Origin: Streptomyces sp. B1I3
GTDB taxonomy: Bacteria > Actinomycetota > Actinomycetes > Streptomycetales > Streptomycetaceae
Reading direction: 5' to 3'
Length of the DNA stretch: 64,000 nucleotides
NCBI RefSeq assembly: GCF_030816615.1
Contig: NZ_JAUSYD010000001.1
Coordinates: 2,418,001 to 2,482,000, forward strand
Shown here: positions 22,541 through 31,970 of the stretch, piece after piece
Layout: each line of letters begins with the position of its first letter
Numbering within the stretch: position 1 is the first letter of the stretch
The notes under the pieces: model-generated
What the model was told of the DNA's origin: nothing
The model's input: the letters and a program-made list of their open reading frames with translations, nothing else
The model's database searches: none
Made by a program: the position numbers and the translations under genes

Positions 22541-23482
22541 CTACCCGGCGGTACGCCCGCTGGTCAGCCTCCGGCGACGCCAGAACACGAGGGGCAGCGC
22601 CCCGGCTACACCGAGTGCTCCCGGCACGGCCGCCGAGGCCGCCGCGTCCAGTCCGGGCTGGTCGAACGTGCCCGGGACCGGAAGGGTCGCCCAGCGGTTC
22701 ACCGGCCAGGCGATGACGATGGCCCGTCCGACCACCTCGTCCGTGGACACGGTGCCCTGTCCCGGAAGCTCCTGGTGGTACCGGGAGTCCAGGGAGTTCT
22801 GCCGGTGGTCGCCCATCACCCAGATCCGGCCCTCGGGCACGTGGATCGGCCCGAAGGGCTGGTCGTCGCACGCGCTGTTGCCCTCGAAGATGAACGCCTT
22901 GTCGTCCAGCGCCTTGCCGTTGACCGTCACCGGGCCGTTCTTCTTGCACTCCACGGTGTCGCCGCCCACCGCGATGACCCGCTTGATGAGGTCCTTCTCC
23001 TCCGCGGAGGGCATCAGCCCGATGAAGCTCAGGAACTTCTGCACGGCGTTGGGCTCCGGCGTCGCGGTGTCCTCGAGCCAGCCTCCCGGGTCGTGGAACA
23101 CGACGACCTCGCCGCGCTCGGGCTCCGAGCCGAACCACGGCGTCAGCTTGTCCACGAGCACCCGGTCGCCCCGCTGCAGCGTGTTCTGCATGGAGTCCGA
23201 AGGGATCGAGAACGCCTGGACCAGGAACGTCTTGATCAGCAGGGCGAGGATGAGCGCGATACCGATGAGAAGCGGCAGTTCCTTCCAGAACGACCGCGGC
23301 TTCCGCTGCGCGGTGCCACCGCCTCCCGGGGAATCGTCGCCCGGAACGTCCCCGGGCGGGTGGTCGCCACCCCCGGATCCGCCGTCACCCGCCGCCTCCC
23401 GCGCAATCCCGTCGCCCGAAGGCCGGTCCTCGGGCCCGTCGTGTCCGGATCGTGCGCCGACCGCCAAATCCCCCACATCCAC
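22541..23482 (-). CDS. sipY: Type I signal peptidase (SipY position)
   Basis: 313 residues. Long Gly/Asp-rich cytoplasmic N-terminus, transmembrane helix LPLLIGIALILALLIKTFLV, nucleophile in SIPSDSMQNTL (Ser before Met, with Asp where the paralogues have Gly), Lys in DLIKRVIAVGGDTVE, box E GDHRQNSLDSRYH, C-terminal membrane anchor and a basic tail. Its start region overlaps the end of sipX by about 98 nt. SipY is reported as the major secretion peptidase in S. lividans. Confidence 0.9.
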   Translation of the reverse strand: MDVGDLAVGARSGHDGPEDRPSGDGIAREAAGDGGSGGGDHPPGDVPGDDSPGGGGTAQRKPRSFWKELPLLIGIALILALLIKTFLVQAFSIPSDSMQNTLQRGDRVLVDKLTPWFGSEPERGEVVVFHDPGGWLEDTATPEPNAVQKFLSFIGLMPSAEEKDLIKRVIAVGGDTVECKKNGPVTVNGKALDDKAFIFEGNSACDDQPFGPIHVPEGRIWVMGDHRQNSLDSRYHQELPGQGTVSTDEVVGRAIVIAWPVNRWATLPVPGTFDQPGLDAAASAAVPGALGVAGALPLVFWRRRRLTSGRTAG

Positions 23483-24443
23483 TCCTCACTCCGTGCCACC
23501 GCCCGCGCCGGAACCGGCGCAGGCCCACCACTCCCATAACGAGCGGGAGTTCCGCAGGGGTCGGGAGCAGGACCATTCCGTTGCGATCCTGGGAGGACAC
23601 ACTATTCGACGGGCCGGGCGCCGCCGTCGTCCCGGCACGCCCGTCCGGGACCGAGGCGTACGTCGCGGGCTCCTCCAGCCTGCGCCAGTGGGCGTACGGC
23701 CAGGCGATGAGGACGGCCCTGCCCACGACCTCGTCCAGCGAGACCGTGCCGTTGCCCGGATCGTCGAGGTGGAAGCGTGAGTCGGCGGAGTTGGACCGGT
23801 GGTCGCCCATCACGAAGATCCGGCCCGGCGGAACCTTTACCTCGAATTGGAGAGTGGATGGCTCGCTGTCGGGATGCAGGTACGGCTCGTCGAGTGCCGT
23901 GCCGTTCACCGTGACCCTGCCGTCCGTGCCGCAGCACTTGACGGTGTCGCCCCCGACGGCCACCACGCGCTTGATCAGATCCTGCTCGTCGTCGGAGGGC
24001 AGCAGCCCGATGAAGGTCAGCAGTTCTTCGGCCTGTTTGACGCCGACCGGCGGTTCCTCGGTGGAGGCTTCCTCCTGCGGCAGCCAGCCGCCGGGGTCCT
24101 TGAAGACCACGACGTCACCCCGTTGCGGTTCGGAGCCGAACCACGGCGTCAGCTTGTCCACCAGCACCCGGTCGCCGATGCGGATGGTCTGCTCCATCGA
24201 CCCGGACGGGATCACGAAGGCCTGTACGAGGAAGGTCTTGAGCACGAGCGCGATCACGAGCGCCACCAGGACGAGGAGGGGTATCTCCTTGATCGCGGAC
24301 CGGCGTCTGCGGCGCTTCACCTTGCGGGCCAGCTTGCGGCGCTCCGCCCGGGTGGGCAGCGAGCGGCCCGTGGTCGGCCGCGATCCGGTGGGCAGCGGTA
24401 TCTCCGGGTCCGGTTCCCCGCGTGTGCGGCCCCGGTTACCCAT
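23385..24443 (-). CDS. sipX: Type I signal peptidase (SipX position)
   Basis: 352 residues. A basic N-terminus (ARKVKRRRRRSAIKEIP) precedes the membrane helix LLVLVALVIALVLKTFLVQA. Catalytic Ser in VIPSGSMEQTI, Lys in DLIKRVVAVGGDTVK, box E GDHRSNSADSRFH. After the C-terminal membrane segment a tail of about 35 residues, rich in Arg and Gly, runs 98 nt into sipY; such a long overlap is unusual and the stop may have drifted. Start ATG at 24443 overlaps the end of sipW. Confidence 0.9.
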   Translation of the reverse strand: MGNRGRTRGEPDPEIPLPTGSRPTTGRSLPTRAERRKLARKVKRRRRRSAIKEIPLLVLVALVIALVLKTFLVQAFVIPSGSMEQTIRIGDRVLVDKLTPWFGSEPQRGDVVVFKDPGGWLPQEEASTEEPPVGVKQAEELLTFIGLLPSDDEQDLIKRVVAVGGDTVKCCGTDGRVTVNGTALDEPYLHPDSEPSTLQFEVKVPPGRIFVMGDHRSNSADSRFHLDDPGNGTVSLDEVVGRAVLIAWPYAHWRRLEEPATYASVPDGRAGTTAAPGPSNSVSSQDRNGMVLLPTPAELPLVMGVVGLRRFRRGRWHGVRSGCGGFGGRRTIRTRRARGPAFGRRDCAGGGG

Positions 24444-25206
24444 GTCCGGCGCCCGTCGGCCGTACGTCGGCGAAGGCGTCGGTCCCGGCCAGGGAGCCGA
24501 GCCTGCCGAGCGGCCAGCCGAGCCAGTCGACCCGCCCGATCACGCGGTCGACGGGCACCATGCCGCCGCCGGGCTGCCCCAAGTGGTCGCGGGAGTCACG
24601 GGAGTTGCTCCGGTGGTCTCCCATCATCCACAGCGTGCCGTCGGGGACCACGATGTCGAATGCGACCTCGGACGGGTTGTCCCCGGGGTGCAGGTAGTCC
24701 TCGTCCAGCGCACTGCCGTTCACCTCGAGCCTCCCCCGCTTGTCGCAGCAGACCACGCGATCGCCCCCCACGCCCACCACACGCTTCACGAAGTCGGTCT
24801 CCGCGGGCTCGGCCAGCCCCAGGGAGGCGGCCGCCCCGCTCAGCAGTGCGGTGACGGCGTTCTCCTCCCGCACCTCCTGCACGAAGGATCCGGTGCCGTC
24901 GAAGACCACCACGTCGCCGCGCCCGGGCCCGGATCCGAAACGGTACGCCAGTTTGTTGACGAGTACACGGTCTCCCACGCGCAGCGTGGGCTCCATCGAT
25001 CCGCTCGGGATGAGGAAGGGCTGCAGGACGAACGCGCTGAAGAGCAGCAGGGCCACCGTGGTCAGCGCACCCAGGAAGACGGCCCGCCCCCAGGACATCG
25101 GCGTGGCCGGACGGTCCGGGACATGCGTGGAGCGCGACCCCTCCTCCTGCCCCTCTTCGGGGGCGGAGGAGCGATCGCGCTCCGTGTGCTCTGCTTCCGT
25201 GTCCAT
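24436..25206 (-). CDS. sipW: Type I signal peptidase (SipW position)
   Basis: 256 residues. Acidic N-terminus, one transmembrane helix (AVFLGALTTVALLLFSAFVL), catalytic Ser in LIPSGSMEPTL, Lys in DFVKRVVGVGGDRVV, box E GDHRSNSRDSRDH. It lacks the C-terminal membrane anchor of its three neighbours. First gene of the signal-peptidase operon, 45 bp downstream of rplS; the gap allows read-through from rplS. Confidence 0.9.
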   Translation of the reverse strand: MDTEAEHTERDRSSAPEEGQEEGSRSTHVPDRPATPMSWGRAVFLGALTTVALLLFSAFVLQPFLIPSGSMEPTLRVGDRVLVNKLAYRFGSGPGRGDVVVFDGTGSFVQEVREENAVTALLSGAAASLGLAEPAETDFVKRVVGVGGDRVVCCDKRGRLEVNGSALDEDYLHPGDNPSEVAFDIVVPDGTLWMMGDHRSNSRDSRDHLGQPGGGMVPVDRVIGRVDWLGWPLGRLGSLAGTDAFADVRPTGAGHG

Positions 25207-25251
25207 CGGGGCCGAATCCTATCCGGCCGCTCCGCGGACGCCGGAGGTGAA

Positions 25252-25602
25252 TCAGCGGTCGCGCTTCTCCTTGATCTTCGCGGCCTTGCCGCGCAGCTCA
25301 CGGAGGAAGTACAGCTTGGCGCGACGGACGTCACCGCGGGTGACGAGCTCGATCTTCTCGAAGATCGGGCTGTGCACCGGGAAGGTGCGCTCGACGCCGA
25401 CGCTGAAGGAGACCTTGCGGACCGTGAAGGTCTCGCTGACGCCCGAGCCCTGACGGCGGATGACGATGCCCTTGAACTGCTGGATACGGGAGCGGTTGCC
25501 CTCGATCACGCGCACGTGGACGTTGACCGTGTCACCGGGGCGGAACGCCGGGAGGTCGGTACGGAGCGAGGCGGCGTTGAGGCCGTCGAGCAGGGAAGCC
25601 AT
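25252..25602 (-). CDS. rplS: 50S ribosomal protein L19
   Basis: 116 residues: [74 protein letters not shown]. Located at the 30S-50S interface. ATG at 25602 matches the family start; an in-frame ATG nine codons earlier is less likely. Follows trmD after 124 bp, in the classic rpsP-rimM-trmD-rplS cluster. Confidence 0.97.
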   Translation of the reverse strand: MASLLDGLNAASLRTDLPAFRPGDTVNVHVRVIEGNRSRIQQFKGIVIRRQGSGVSETFTVRKVSFSVGVERTFPVHSPIFEKIELVTRGDVRRAKLYFLRELRGKAAKIKEKRDR

Positions 25603-25726
25603 GTTGTCTGCTTTCTTCGCCGATGCCACAGGTCATCGACGGGAGAGAGTGAAGTTCGGATGCTGATCACATCGGGCGGGCGTCTTTCCCCCTGTGGCAG
25701 GGGCGCACACCGGACGTACAGCGGGC

Positions 25727-26548
25727 CTATTCTTCCACGGCGCCGGCCCTGCGCCAAAATCGCCCACCGGGCTCCGGGGACCAGCCGAGGATGGAGAGGA
25801 TCTCGCGGTCCTTCTTGTCGAAGCCGGCCGCCTCGCAACGCTCGATGAGATCGGGGCGGTTGAGGGCGGTGCGGCGGAAGGCCTCGTCCCGTCGCCAGCG
25901 TGCGATACGGCCGTGATGACCGCTGAGGAGCACATCCGGGATACCGCGCCCGCGCCACTCGGGGGGCTTCGTGTAGACGGGACCCTCCAGCAGATCGGCC
26001 ATCGCTCCGGGCGCGAAGGAGTCGTCCCGGTGCGATTCGGCGTTGCCCAGCACTCCGGGCAGCAGCCTGGCCACAGCCTCCGTGATCACCAGGCAGGCCG
26101 CTTCCCCGCCCGCCAGGACGTAGTCCCCGATGGAGACCTCCACGACGGGCATCCGGGTGGCGTACTCGTCCATCACACGGCGGTCGATGCCCTCGTACCT
26201 CGCGGGAGCGAAGATCAGCCACGGCCGCTCGGACAGCCCGACCGCCAGCTCCTGGGTGAAGGGCCGGCCACTGGGCGTGGGCACCACGAGCACGGGGGAG
26301 TGCGCCCCGGCCTCGTAGCCGTCGGCCAGGACGTCGTCCAGGGCCTCGCCCCACGGCTCGGTCTTCATGACCATGCCGGGGCCACCGCCGTACGGGGTGT
26401 CGTCCACGGTGTTGTGCCGGTCGTGCGTCCAGTTCCGCAGGTCGTGGACGTGCACGTCCAGCCGGCCGCGGGCACGCGCCTTGCCGACGAGCGAGACGTT
26501 CAGCGGTTCCAGGTATTCGGGGAAGATCGTGACGACGTCGAGCCGCAT
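25727..26548 (-). CDS. trmD: tRNA (guanine-37-N1)-methyltransferase
   Basis: Methylates G37 of tRNAs that read CNN-type codons, preventing frameshifts. 273 residues with the SPOUT trefoil knot: LDVVTIFPEYLEPLNVSLVG, TVDDTPYGGGPGMVMK, YEGIDRRVMDEYATRMPVVE, SIGDYVLAGGEAA. The ATG at 26548 shares one base with the rimM stop; a GTG one codon upstream is the alternative. Coupled to rimM. Confidence 0.97.
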   Translation of the reverse strand: MRLDVVTIFPEYLEPLNVSLVGKARARGRLDVHVHDLRNWTHDRHNTVDDTPYGGGPGMVMKTEPWGEALDDVLADGYEAGAHSPVLVVPTPSGRPFTQELAVGLSERPWLIFAPARYEGIDRRVMDEYATRMPVVEVSIGDYVLAGGEAACLVITEAVARLLPGVLGNAESHRDDSFAPGAMADLLEGPVYTKPPEWRGRGIPDVLLSGHHGRIARWRRDEAFRRTALNRPDLIERCEAAGFDKKDREILSILGWSPEPGGRFWRRAGAVEE

Positions 26549-27237
26549 CACGCGTCACCCTGCTTCGCCCCGCCGGAAGCCTCCCCCGGCGCCTCGCCGG
26601 ACGCCGGTGCCTCGCCGGACGCCGGTGCCTCGCCGGACGCCGGTGCCTCGCCGGACGCCGGTGCCTCTCCGGCTGCCCCACCCTCGCCCTCCGCCTCGGC
26701 GTCCCGGGCGGAGGCGACCACGGCCTCGCTCTCGTCGATCAGGCCGGGTGGCGGGGAGACGACGGCACGCTGCTCCTCGAGGTCGATCTCGGTGACGATC
26801 TCCTCGACGAACGGGATCATCACCTCGCTGCCGTCCGGGCGCTCCACGATGAACAGGTCCTGCGAGGGCAGGTGGGTGATCTCGGTGATCCGGCCGATCT
26901 CCGTGCCGTCCGCGAGCACCACGTCGAGGTCCATCAGCTGGTGGTCGTAGAACTCTTCGGGGTCCTCCGGCAGTTCGGCCGGGTCCACATCGGCGATCAG
27001 CAGGGTGTTGCGGAGTGCCTCGGCCGCCGTGCGGTCGCGTACGCCCTCGAAACGCAGCAGTAGCCTGCCGCTGTGCACCCGTCCGGTCTCGATCGTCAGA
27101 GGCCCTGTCTCTGCCGGTTCCGTGGCCAGCACGGCCCCGGGCCCGAGGCGGAGCTCGGGCTCGTCGGTGCGCACCTCGACGGTGACCTCGCCCTTGATGC
27201 CATGGGCGCGGCCGATCCGCGCCACTACCAACTGCAC
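26548..27237 (-). CDS. rimM: Ribosome maturation factor RimM with repeat tail
   Basis: Assists 30S head assembly by binding S19. 229 residues: N-terminal RimM domain ([20 protein letters not shown]), PRC-barrel domain ([40 protein letters not shown]). The family body ends near residue 172. Beyond it is a tail of about 55 residues with four perfect GEAPAS-type hexapeptides, encoded by an 18-bp tandem repeat. The tail probably does not affect function. Confidence 0.95.
   Translation of the reverse strand: MQLVVARIGRAHGIKGEVTVEVRTDEPELRLGPGAVLATEPAETGPLTIETGRVHSGRLLLRFEGVRDRTAAEALRNTLLIADVDPAELPEDPEEFYDHQLMDLDVVLADGTEIGRITEITHLPSQDLFIVERPDGSEVMIPFVEEIVTEIDLEEQRAVVSPPPGLIDESEAVVASARDAEAEGEGGAAGEAPASGEAPASGEAPASGEAPASGEAPGEASGGAKQGDA
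26591..26662 (-). repeat. 18-bp tandem repeat in the 3' end of rimM
   Basis: Four exact consecutive copies of GCCTCGCCGGACGCCGGT (plus-strand sense), with a partial, diverged fifth. Perfect identity implies recent slippage expansion. Unit length is a multiple of three, so copy-number change keeps the frame. Confidence 0.95.
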
Positions 27238-27291
27238 GCTGTTACTCCCGGTGATCGTGTACTGAGGAGGCGGTCATGTACGGACGACAAA

Positions 27292-27323
27292 GGCCGGGGA
27301 CGGCTCGAAAGCCCTCCCCGGCC
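27292..27323 (-). terminator. Terminator between khpA and rimM
   Basis: GGCCGGGGA and GGCT pair with AGCC and TCCCCGGCC, giving a 13-bp interrupted stem. On the minus strand it is followed by TTTGTCGT. It probably ends or attenuates the rpsP-khpA transcript, leaving rimM-trmD with a separate promoter or partial read-through. Confidence 0.7.
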
Positions 27324-27343
27324 CCGGCCGGTGTTCAACTCTT

Positions 27344-27583
27344 TCAGCGAACCTGGTCCACATCGACGAGGTCGACACGGATCCCACGTCCGCCGATGGC
27401 ACCCACGACGGTACGCAGGGCGCGTGCGGTGCGGCCGTTGCGGCCGATCACCTTGCCGAGGTCGTCGGGGTGGACCCGGACCTCCAGCACACGTCCCCTG
27501 CGCAGGTCACGCGAGGCGACCTGCACATCGTCGGGGTTGTCGACGATGCCCTTCACGAGGTGCTCAAGAGCCTCCTCGAGCAT
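27344..27583 (-). CDS. khpA: KH-domain RNA-binding protein KhpA
   Basis: 79 residues with one KH domain: LEVRVHPDDLGKVIGRNGRT then ARALRTVVGAIGG (GKVIGRNGRT is the GxxG loop). KhpA (UPF0109) binds RNA with KhpB/Jag in other bacteria. ATG at 27583 lies 2 bp after the rpsP stop, so the two are co-translated. Confidence 0.93.
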   Translation of the reverse strand: MLEEALEHLVKGIVDNPDDVQVASRDLRRGRVLEVRVHPDDLGKVIGRNGRTARALRTVVGAIGGRGIRVDLVDVDQVR

Positions 27584-27585
27584 GC

Positions 27586-28023
27586 TCAGGCCTCGGTCGA
27601 CTCGGTGGACGCGGCGTCGGCCGCCTCGTCCGCCTTCTTGTCCGACTTCTTGGCCTTCTGGGTGATGGCCTCACCCTTGGCCTCGTCGCCGTCCGTGTTC
27701 AGGGCCTCGAACAGGGCACGCTTGTCGGCCTTGGGCTCCGGCTGCAGCAGCGGCGCGGGGGCCGGGAGGCCCTTGTGGGCCTGCCAGTCACCGGTGAGCT
27801 TCAGGATCGCGAGGACCGGCTCGGTCGGCTGGGCGCCGACGGACAGCCAGTACTGCGCGCGCTCCGAGTTGACCTCGATGCGCGAGGGGTTCTGCACCGG
27901 GTGGTACAGGCCGATCTCCTCGATGGCCCGGCCGTCACGGCGGGTACGGGAGTCGGCGACGACGATGCGGTAGTGAGGCGAACGGATCTTGCCCAGACGC
28001 TTCAGCTTGATCTTGACTGCCAC
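27586..28023 (-). CDS. rpsP: 30S ribosomal protein S16
   Basis: 145 residues: [40 protein letters not shown]. The S16 core ends near residue 80 and is followed by an extended acidic/lysine-rich tail, common in actinomycetes. Start GTG at 28023 with AGGAGA about 10 nt upstream. First gene of the rpsP-khpA pair. Confidence 0.96.
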   Translation of the reverse strand: MAVKIKLKRLGKIRSPHYRIVVADSRTRRDGRAIEEIGLYHPVQNPSRIEVNSERAQYWLSVGAQPTEPVLAILKLTGDWQAHKGLPAPAPLLQPEPKADKRALFEALNTDGDEAKGEAITQKAKKSDKKADEAADAASTESTEA

Positions 28024-28178
28024 GGAAGTGGTGTCTCCTGGTCTCTGACGTGGTTGGGCACAAAAGATGCCACGTGGGGTTGCGGTACTCGGGTGCCCGA
28101 TGGACGCGTCAGCCGGAGGAGAGAGGGGTCCTATGCGACTGTCGAGTACAGCTGACCATTGTGCCACACCACGTCGGG

Positions 28179-28772
28179 TCACCCCACCGCGACCGCCGCT
28201 TCGGGGATCCGGAAGGGCTTGCCGCACCCGCCGCAGACGATCGGCGCCTGGGCGAGGACCGACGGGACGACGCGCACGTTGCGCCCGCAGTCACAGACGG
28301 CCTTGACCCGCACGCCTCCTCCGGAGGATCCGTGCCGGGCGGCGGGACCGCGGAAGGAGCGCTTGGTGTCCGCGGCGGTGGCCACGGTGTGCGCCTTGAG
28401 TGCGCGCTGCAGCCGTTCCGTGGTCGGGCGGTATCTGCGTTTGGCCTCGGGATTCAGCGTCACCAGCGAGAATCCGCTGCTGGGGTGGGGCTCCTCGGCA
28501 TGATCGAGGCCCAGTTCCTCGGCGATCGCGAGGAAACGTCGGTTGTGGTAACGGCCGGCCCGGGAGGTGTCCCGGACACCTCTCGCGGCGGCGATGCCGT
28601 GGACTGCCTCGTGGAGCAGTCGTTCGAAGGAGAGCTCGGCGCCACAGGCGGACGAGGACTCTCCGATCAGGGACTCTGGCGCGGCAAGATCGGGCAGCTC
28701 GGGGTGGTACCGCTGAATGTCGGCCCACGCCTGTGCCAGCTCTGCGGCAAGTACAGGTGGTGTCGTGCTCAC
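28179..28772 (-). CDS. SprT-like zinc metalloprotease-fold protein
   Basis: 197 residues. The motif [14 protein letters not shown] gives H-E-x2-H for zinc binding, followed by [19 protein letters not shown]-terminal zinc ribbon has C-x-C (VCDCGRNVR) and C-x2-C ([10 protein letters not shown]). The layout recalls SprT/Spartan-type proteins, but assignment to that family is from pattern only. Conserved in Streptomyces upstream of rpsP; substrate unknown. Confidence 0.78.
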   Translation of the reverse strand: MSTTPPVLAAELAQAWADIQRYHPELPDLAAPESLIGESSSACGAELSFERLLHEAVHGIAAARGVRDTSRAGRYHNRRFLAIAEELGLDHAEEPHPSSGFSLVTLNPEAKRRYRPTTERLQRALKAHTVATAADTKRSFRGPAARHGSSGGGVRVKAVCDCGRNVRVVPSVLAQAPIVCGGCGKPFRIPEAAVAVG

Positions 28773-29327
28773 GTCGTGACAACGAGCCTGACTGCTCCGG
28801 TGTTCCTATTCCGGGGCATCTCAAATAATTTGCACGTACCAGTTCAGTTGCCGTTGATGCGTCCGGACGAGGGCGGGTGCCCTGATCTGCGGAGAAGTCA
28901 CACAGCTCACACCAAGGCGGTACGTAGCGTGCTGTACGCACCCGAGTGGGTGGTGCCCTACGCACCGGCGCGTAGAAGGGGTCCCCCGGCAGGCGACGGC
29001 CGCCACCGGCCGACCCTACCCGGCGCGCGGAAGGAGCGCCGAACGCCCCCACCGGCCCGGCCGCGAGGCTCTCGACGTGCTGCGGCTCGCGTGTCGGGTA
29101 AGACTGTGAGGAAGCGAGCAGCAGGCGTGCTGGTCCCGGCCCCGCCGTCACGACCCGGATCCGGGGGCGCACGACCGGAGCACGTGGGCACTGCCATCCG
29201 ACCCCATCCAACCCCTAGACGGAACCGCTGATGCGGAGTTCTCTGGCATACGGGGGCTGCGGGGCGCATACACCAGGGGGACCGAACTCGGGCACGACCG
29301 AACTCTCGGCGGATTGGGGCGCATTCC
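28773..29327. other. 555-bp intergenic region, divergent promoters
   Basis: Separates the minus-strand SprT-like gene from the plus-strand methyltransferase gene. The part nearest the SprT-like start is A/T-rich (CTCAAATAATTTGC near 28819-28832) and probably contains its promoter. The octamer TACGCACC occurs twice, 25 bp apart, near 28934 and 28959. Open frames here have poor codon use and no recognisable product, so I annotate no gene. Confidence 0.45.
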
Positions 29328-30203
29328 ATGACACCAACGCTCGTCCGGCACCAGAGGTACGCGGACTCGTCCGCCCCGGTGGATGCCGGTACCCGTGCCC
29401 GTGACTGGGCCGAGATCCAGGAGCGCATGCTGGCACCGCTCTACGAAGCGGTGTTCGACCGGCTCGAAGTGGGAGCCGGCACCCGGATGCTCTCCATCGG
29501 CTGCGGTTCCGGGCTCGCGCTGCTGATCGCGGCCTCGCGAGGGGCGCGCGTCACCGGCGTCGACACCGACCGTGAACGGCTCGCCCTGGCACGGAAGCGC
29601 CTCGTGTCCGATCCGGGCCCGGAGCCCGCGCCGCGCCGCGCGGGGCCCGAGGCTCGCGCGAGGCTCGTCGAGGGCGCTCCTGCGGCGGCCGCTCCGGCCG
29701 GCCAGGCGCGGTACAACCTGCTCACCGCGTTCAACCCGATCGGCTGCACGACCGGCGACTCCGAGGGCCTGGCGCCCGCGCTGGCCTCGGCCGTCCCGCT
29801 GGCCGCGCGCGGAGCCACCGTGGTCCTGACCGGCTGGGGGCCGCCGGAGCGGTGCGCCACCGCCCCGGTGCTCCGGGTGGCGAGCCGGCTCGCCGAGTCG
29901 GCACGCACCCCGCGCTCAGGGAACGACTGGCGGCCGGCGCTGCGGGACGATCTGGAGGAGGTCGCCGCGCGGGCCGGGCTGAAGCCCGACGGCTCGGGCC
30001 GGGTGTCCTGCCCCTTCGGTTACGCGGACGTGGACAGCGCGGTGCGCGGTCTGCTGTCGACCGGGCTGTTCGACGCGGCGATACGGGCGACGGACCGCTC
30101 CCAGGTCGAGAAGGAGGTCGCCGAGGCCCTCCACCCGCACGTGCGCCACGACGGCACGGTCTGGATGCCGAATGTGTTCCGCTACCTGGTGTGCGTGGCG
30201 TAG
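29328..30203 (+). CDS. SAM-dependent methyltransferase
   Basis: 291 residues with class I methyltransferase motif I (TRMLSIGCGSGLALLIAASR) and motif II (ARVTGVDTDRERLALARKRL). Motif IV region: YNLLTAFNPIGC. Substrate unknown. The start of the protein (RHQRYADSSAPVDAGTRARD) resembles methyltransferases of the UbiE/Cyp group. Monocistronic between a divergent and a convergent neighbour; conserved next to ffh in Streptomyces. Confidence 0.88.
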   Translation: MTPTLVRHQRYADSSAPVDAGTRARDWAEIQERMLAPLYEAVFDRLEVGAGTRMLSIGCGSGLALLIAASRGARVTGVDTDRERLALARKRLVSDPGPEPAPRRAGPEARARLVEGAPAAAAPAGQARYNLLTAFNPIGCTTGDSEGLAPALASAVPLAARGATVVLTGWGPPERCATAPVLRVASRLAESARTPRSGNDWRPALRDDLEEVAARAGLKPDGSGRVSCPFGYADVDSAVRGLLSTGLFDAAIRATDRSQVEKEVAEALHPHVRHDGTVWMPNVFRYLVCVA

Positions 30204-30243
30204 GAACGCCGTCCTGAGCCGGACGGGCCGGACAGACAGCGCC

Positions 30244-30276
30244 GAAGGGGCGCCCCGCCGAGCGGAGCGCCCCTTC
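30244..30276. terminator. Bidirectional terminator between methyltransferase and ffh
   Basis: GAAGGGGCGC (30244-30253) and GCGCCCCTTC (30267-30276) form a perfect 10-bp stem with a 13-nt loop between convergent genes. Confidence 0.8.
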
Positions 30277-30347
30277 GTCACGTGGTTCCTGGTCCTGGGT
30301 GGCCAGGGCGGCCCGACCGGCCGTGGACCGGCCGGCCCGGGAACCGG

Positions 30348-31895
30348 TCAGCCCATGAACTTCTTGAACTCGTCCGGCAGCTCGAAGTTCTTGTCCTCCT
30401 GGGCGGGCAGACCGAACGCACCGCCCTGCGCCGCCTGCTCACGGCGGGCCGCGGCGGCCTGCTCCTCCGCCTTGCGCTTCATCGGGTTGCCGCTCTTGCG
30501 CTTGCCCTTGGCCTGCTTGATCTGCTTCTTCTGACGGCCGGGGCCGCCACCCATGCCCGGCATCCCCGGCATTCCCGGCATCCCGCCGCCCTGGGCCATC
30601 TTCGACATCATCTTGCGGGCCTCGAAGAACCGTTCGACGAGGTTCTTCACCGCGGAGACGTCGACACCCGAACCCTTGGCGATACGGGCCCGGCGCGAGC
30701 CGTTGATGATGGTCGGCTCGGCGCGTTCCTTCGGGGTCATCGACTTGATGATCGCGGCCGTACGGTCCACGTCGCGCTCGTCGATGTTGTTGATCTGGTC
30801 CTTGATCTGCCCCATGCCGGGCAGCATCCCGAGCAGCTTGGAGATGGAGCCCATCTTCCTGACCTGCTCCATCTGCGCCAGGAAGTCGTCGAGCGTGAAG
30901 TCCTTGCCCTTGCTCGACGCCAGCTTGGAGGCCATTTTGGCGGCCTCTTCCTGACTGAACGTCTTCTCCGCCTGCTCGATCAGGGTGAGCAGGTCACCCA
31001 TGTCGAGGATGCGGGAGGCCATGCGGTCGGGGTGGAAGGCGTCGAAGTCCTCGAGCTTCTCACCGTTCGACGCGAACATGATCTGCTTGCCCGTGACATG
31101 GGCGATCGAGAGGGCGGCGCCACCGCGGGCGTCACCGTCGAGCTTGGAGAGGACCACGCCGTCGAAGCCGACGCCGTCGCGGAAGGCCTCGGCGGTGTTG
31201 ACCGCGTCCTGGCCGATCATCGCGTCGACGACGAAGAGGATCTCGTCGGGGCTGACCGCGTCGCGGATGTCCGCGGCCTGCCGCATCAGCTCCTCGTCGA
31301 TACCGAGGCGGCCGGCGGTGTCGACGATCACGATGTCGTGGACCTTGGCCTTGGCGAACTCGATGGAGTCCTTGGCGACCTTGACCGGGTCGCCCACGCC
31401 GTTGCCCGGCTCCGGCGCGTACACCGCGACACCCGCGCGGTCAGCGACGACGCTCAGCTGGTTGACGGCGTTGGGGCGCTGGAGGTCGCAGGCGACGAGC
31501 AGCGGGGAGTGGCCCTGGCTCTTGAGCCAGAGACCGAGCTTTCCGGCGAGGGTGGTCTTACCGGCACCCTGCAGACCCGCGAGCATGATCACGGTGGGCG
31601 GGTTCTTGGCGAACCGCAGCCGCCGGGTCTCGCCGCCGAGGATGCCGACGAGCTCGTCGTTGACGATCTTGACGACCTGCTGGGCCGGGTTCAGCGCCTG
31701 GGAGACCTCGACGCCGCGCGCCCGCTCCTTGACGTTGGCGATGAACGCGCGGACGACGGGGAGGGCGACATCCGCCTCGAGGAGGGCGATACGGATCTCG
31801 CGAGCCGTGGCGTCGATGTCCGCCTCGGACAAGCGGCCCTTGCCCCTGAGGTTTTTGAAAGTCGCGCTAAGGCGGTCGGAGAGAGTATCGAACAC
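30348..31895 (-). CDS. ffh: Signal recognition particle protein Ffh (SRP54)
   Basis: GTPase subunit of SRP that targets nascent membrane proteins to FtsY. 515 residues: N domain; G domain with GLQGAGKTTLAGKLG (G1), DTAGRLGIDEEL (G3), SKLDGDARGG (G4); methionine-rich M domain with LLGMLPGMGQIKDQI and PGMPGMPGMGGG that bind 4.5S RNA and signal peptides. The tail after the Met-rich repeat is charged. Start ATG at 31895. Confidence 0.97.
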   Translation of the reverse strand: MFDTLSDRLSATFKNLRGKGRLSEADIDATAREIRIALLEADVALPVVRAFIANVKERARGVEVSQALNPAQQVVKIVNDELVGILGGETRRLRFAKNPPTVIMLAGLQGAGKTTLAGKLGLWLKSQGHSPLLVACDLQRPNAVNQLSVVADRAGVAVYAPEPGNGVGDPVKVAKDSIEFAKAKVHDIVIVDTAGRLGIDEELMRQAADIRDAVSPDEILFVVDAMIGQDAVNTAEAFRDGVGFDGVVLSKLDGDARGGAALSIAHVTGKQIMFASNGEKLEDFDAFHPDRMASRILDMGDLLTLIEQAEKTFSQEEAAKMASKLASSKGKDFTLDDFLAQMEQVRKMGSISKLLGMLPGMGQIKDQINNIDERDVDRTAAIIKSMTPKERAEPTIINGSRRARIAKGSGVDVSAVKNLVERFFEARKMMSKMAQGGGMPGMPGMPGMGGGPGRQKKQIKQAKGKRKSGNPMKRKAEEQAAAARREQAAQGGAFGLPAQEDKNFELPDEFKKFMG

Positions 31896-31970
31896 GGCGC
31901 TCGTCGGTCCTCAGGGTCGGGGGCGGGGCAGGTCAGTCGCCCTCCAGGGTATCCGGACGCCGGAGAACGC

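Noticed and set aside
28050..29231. Plus-strand open frame across the SprT-like gene and the gap after it
   Set aside because: Antisense to a protein with zinc-binding motifs in its first half and without recognisable content in its second half.
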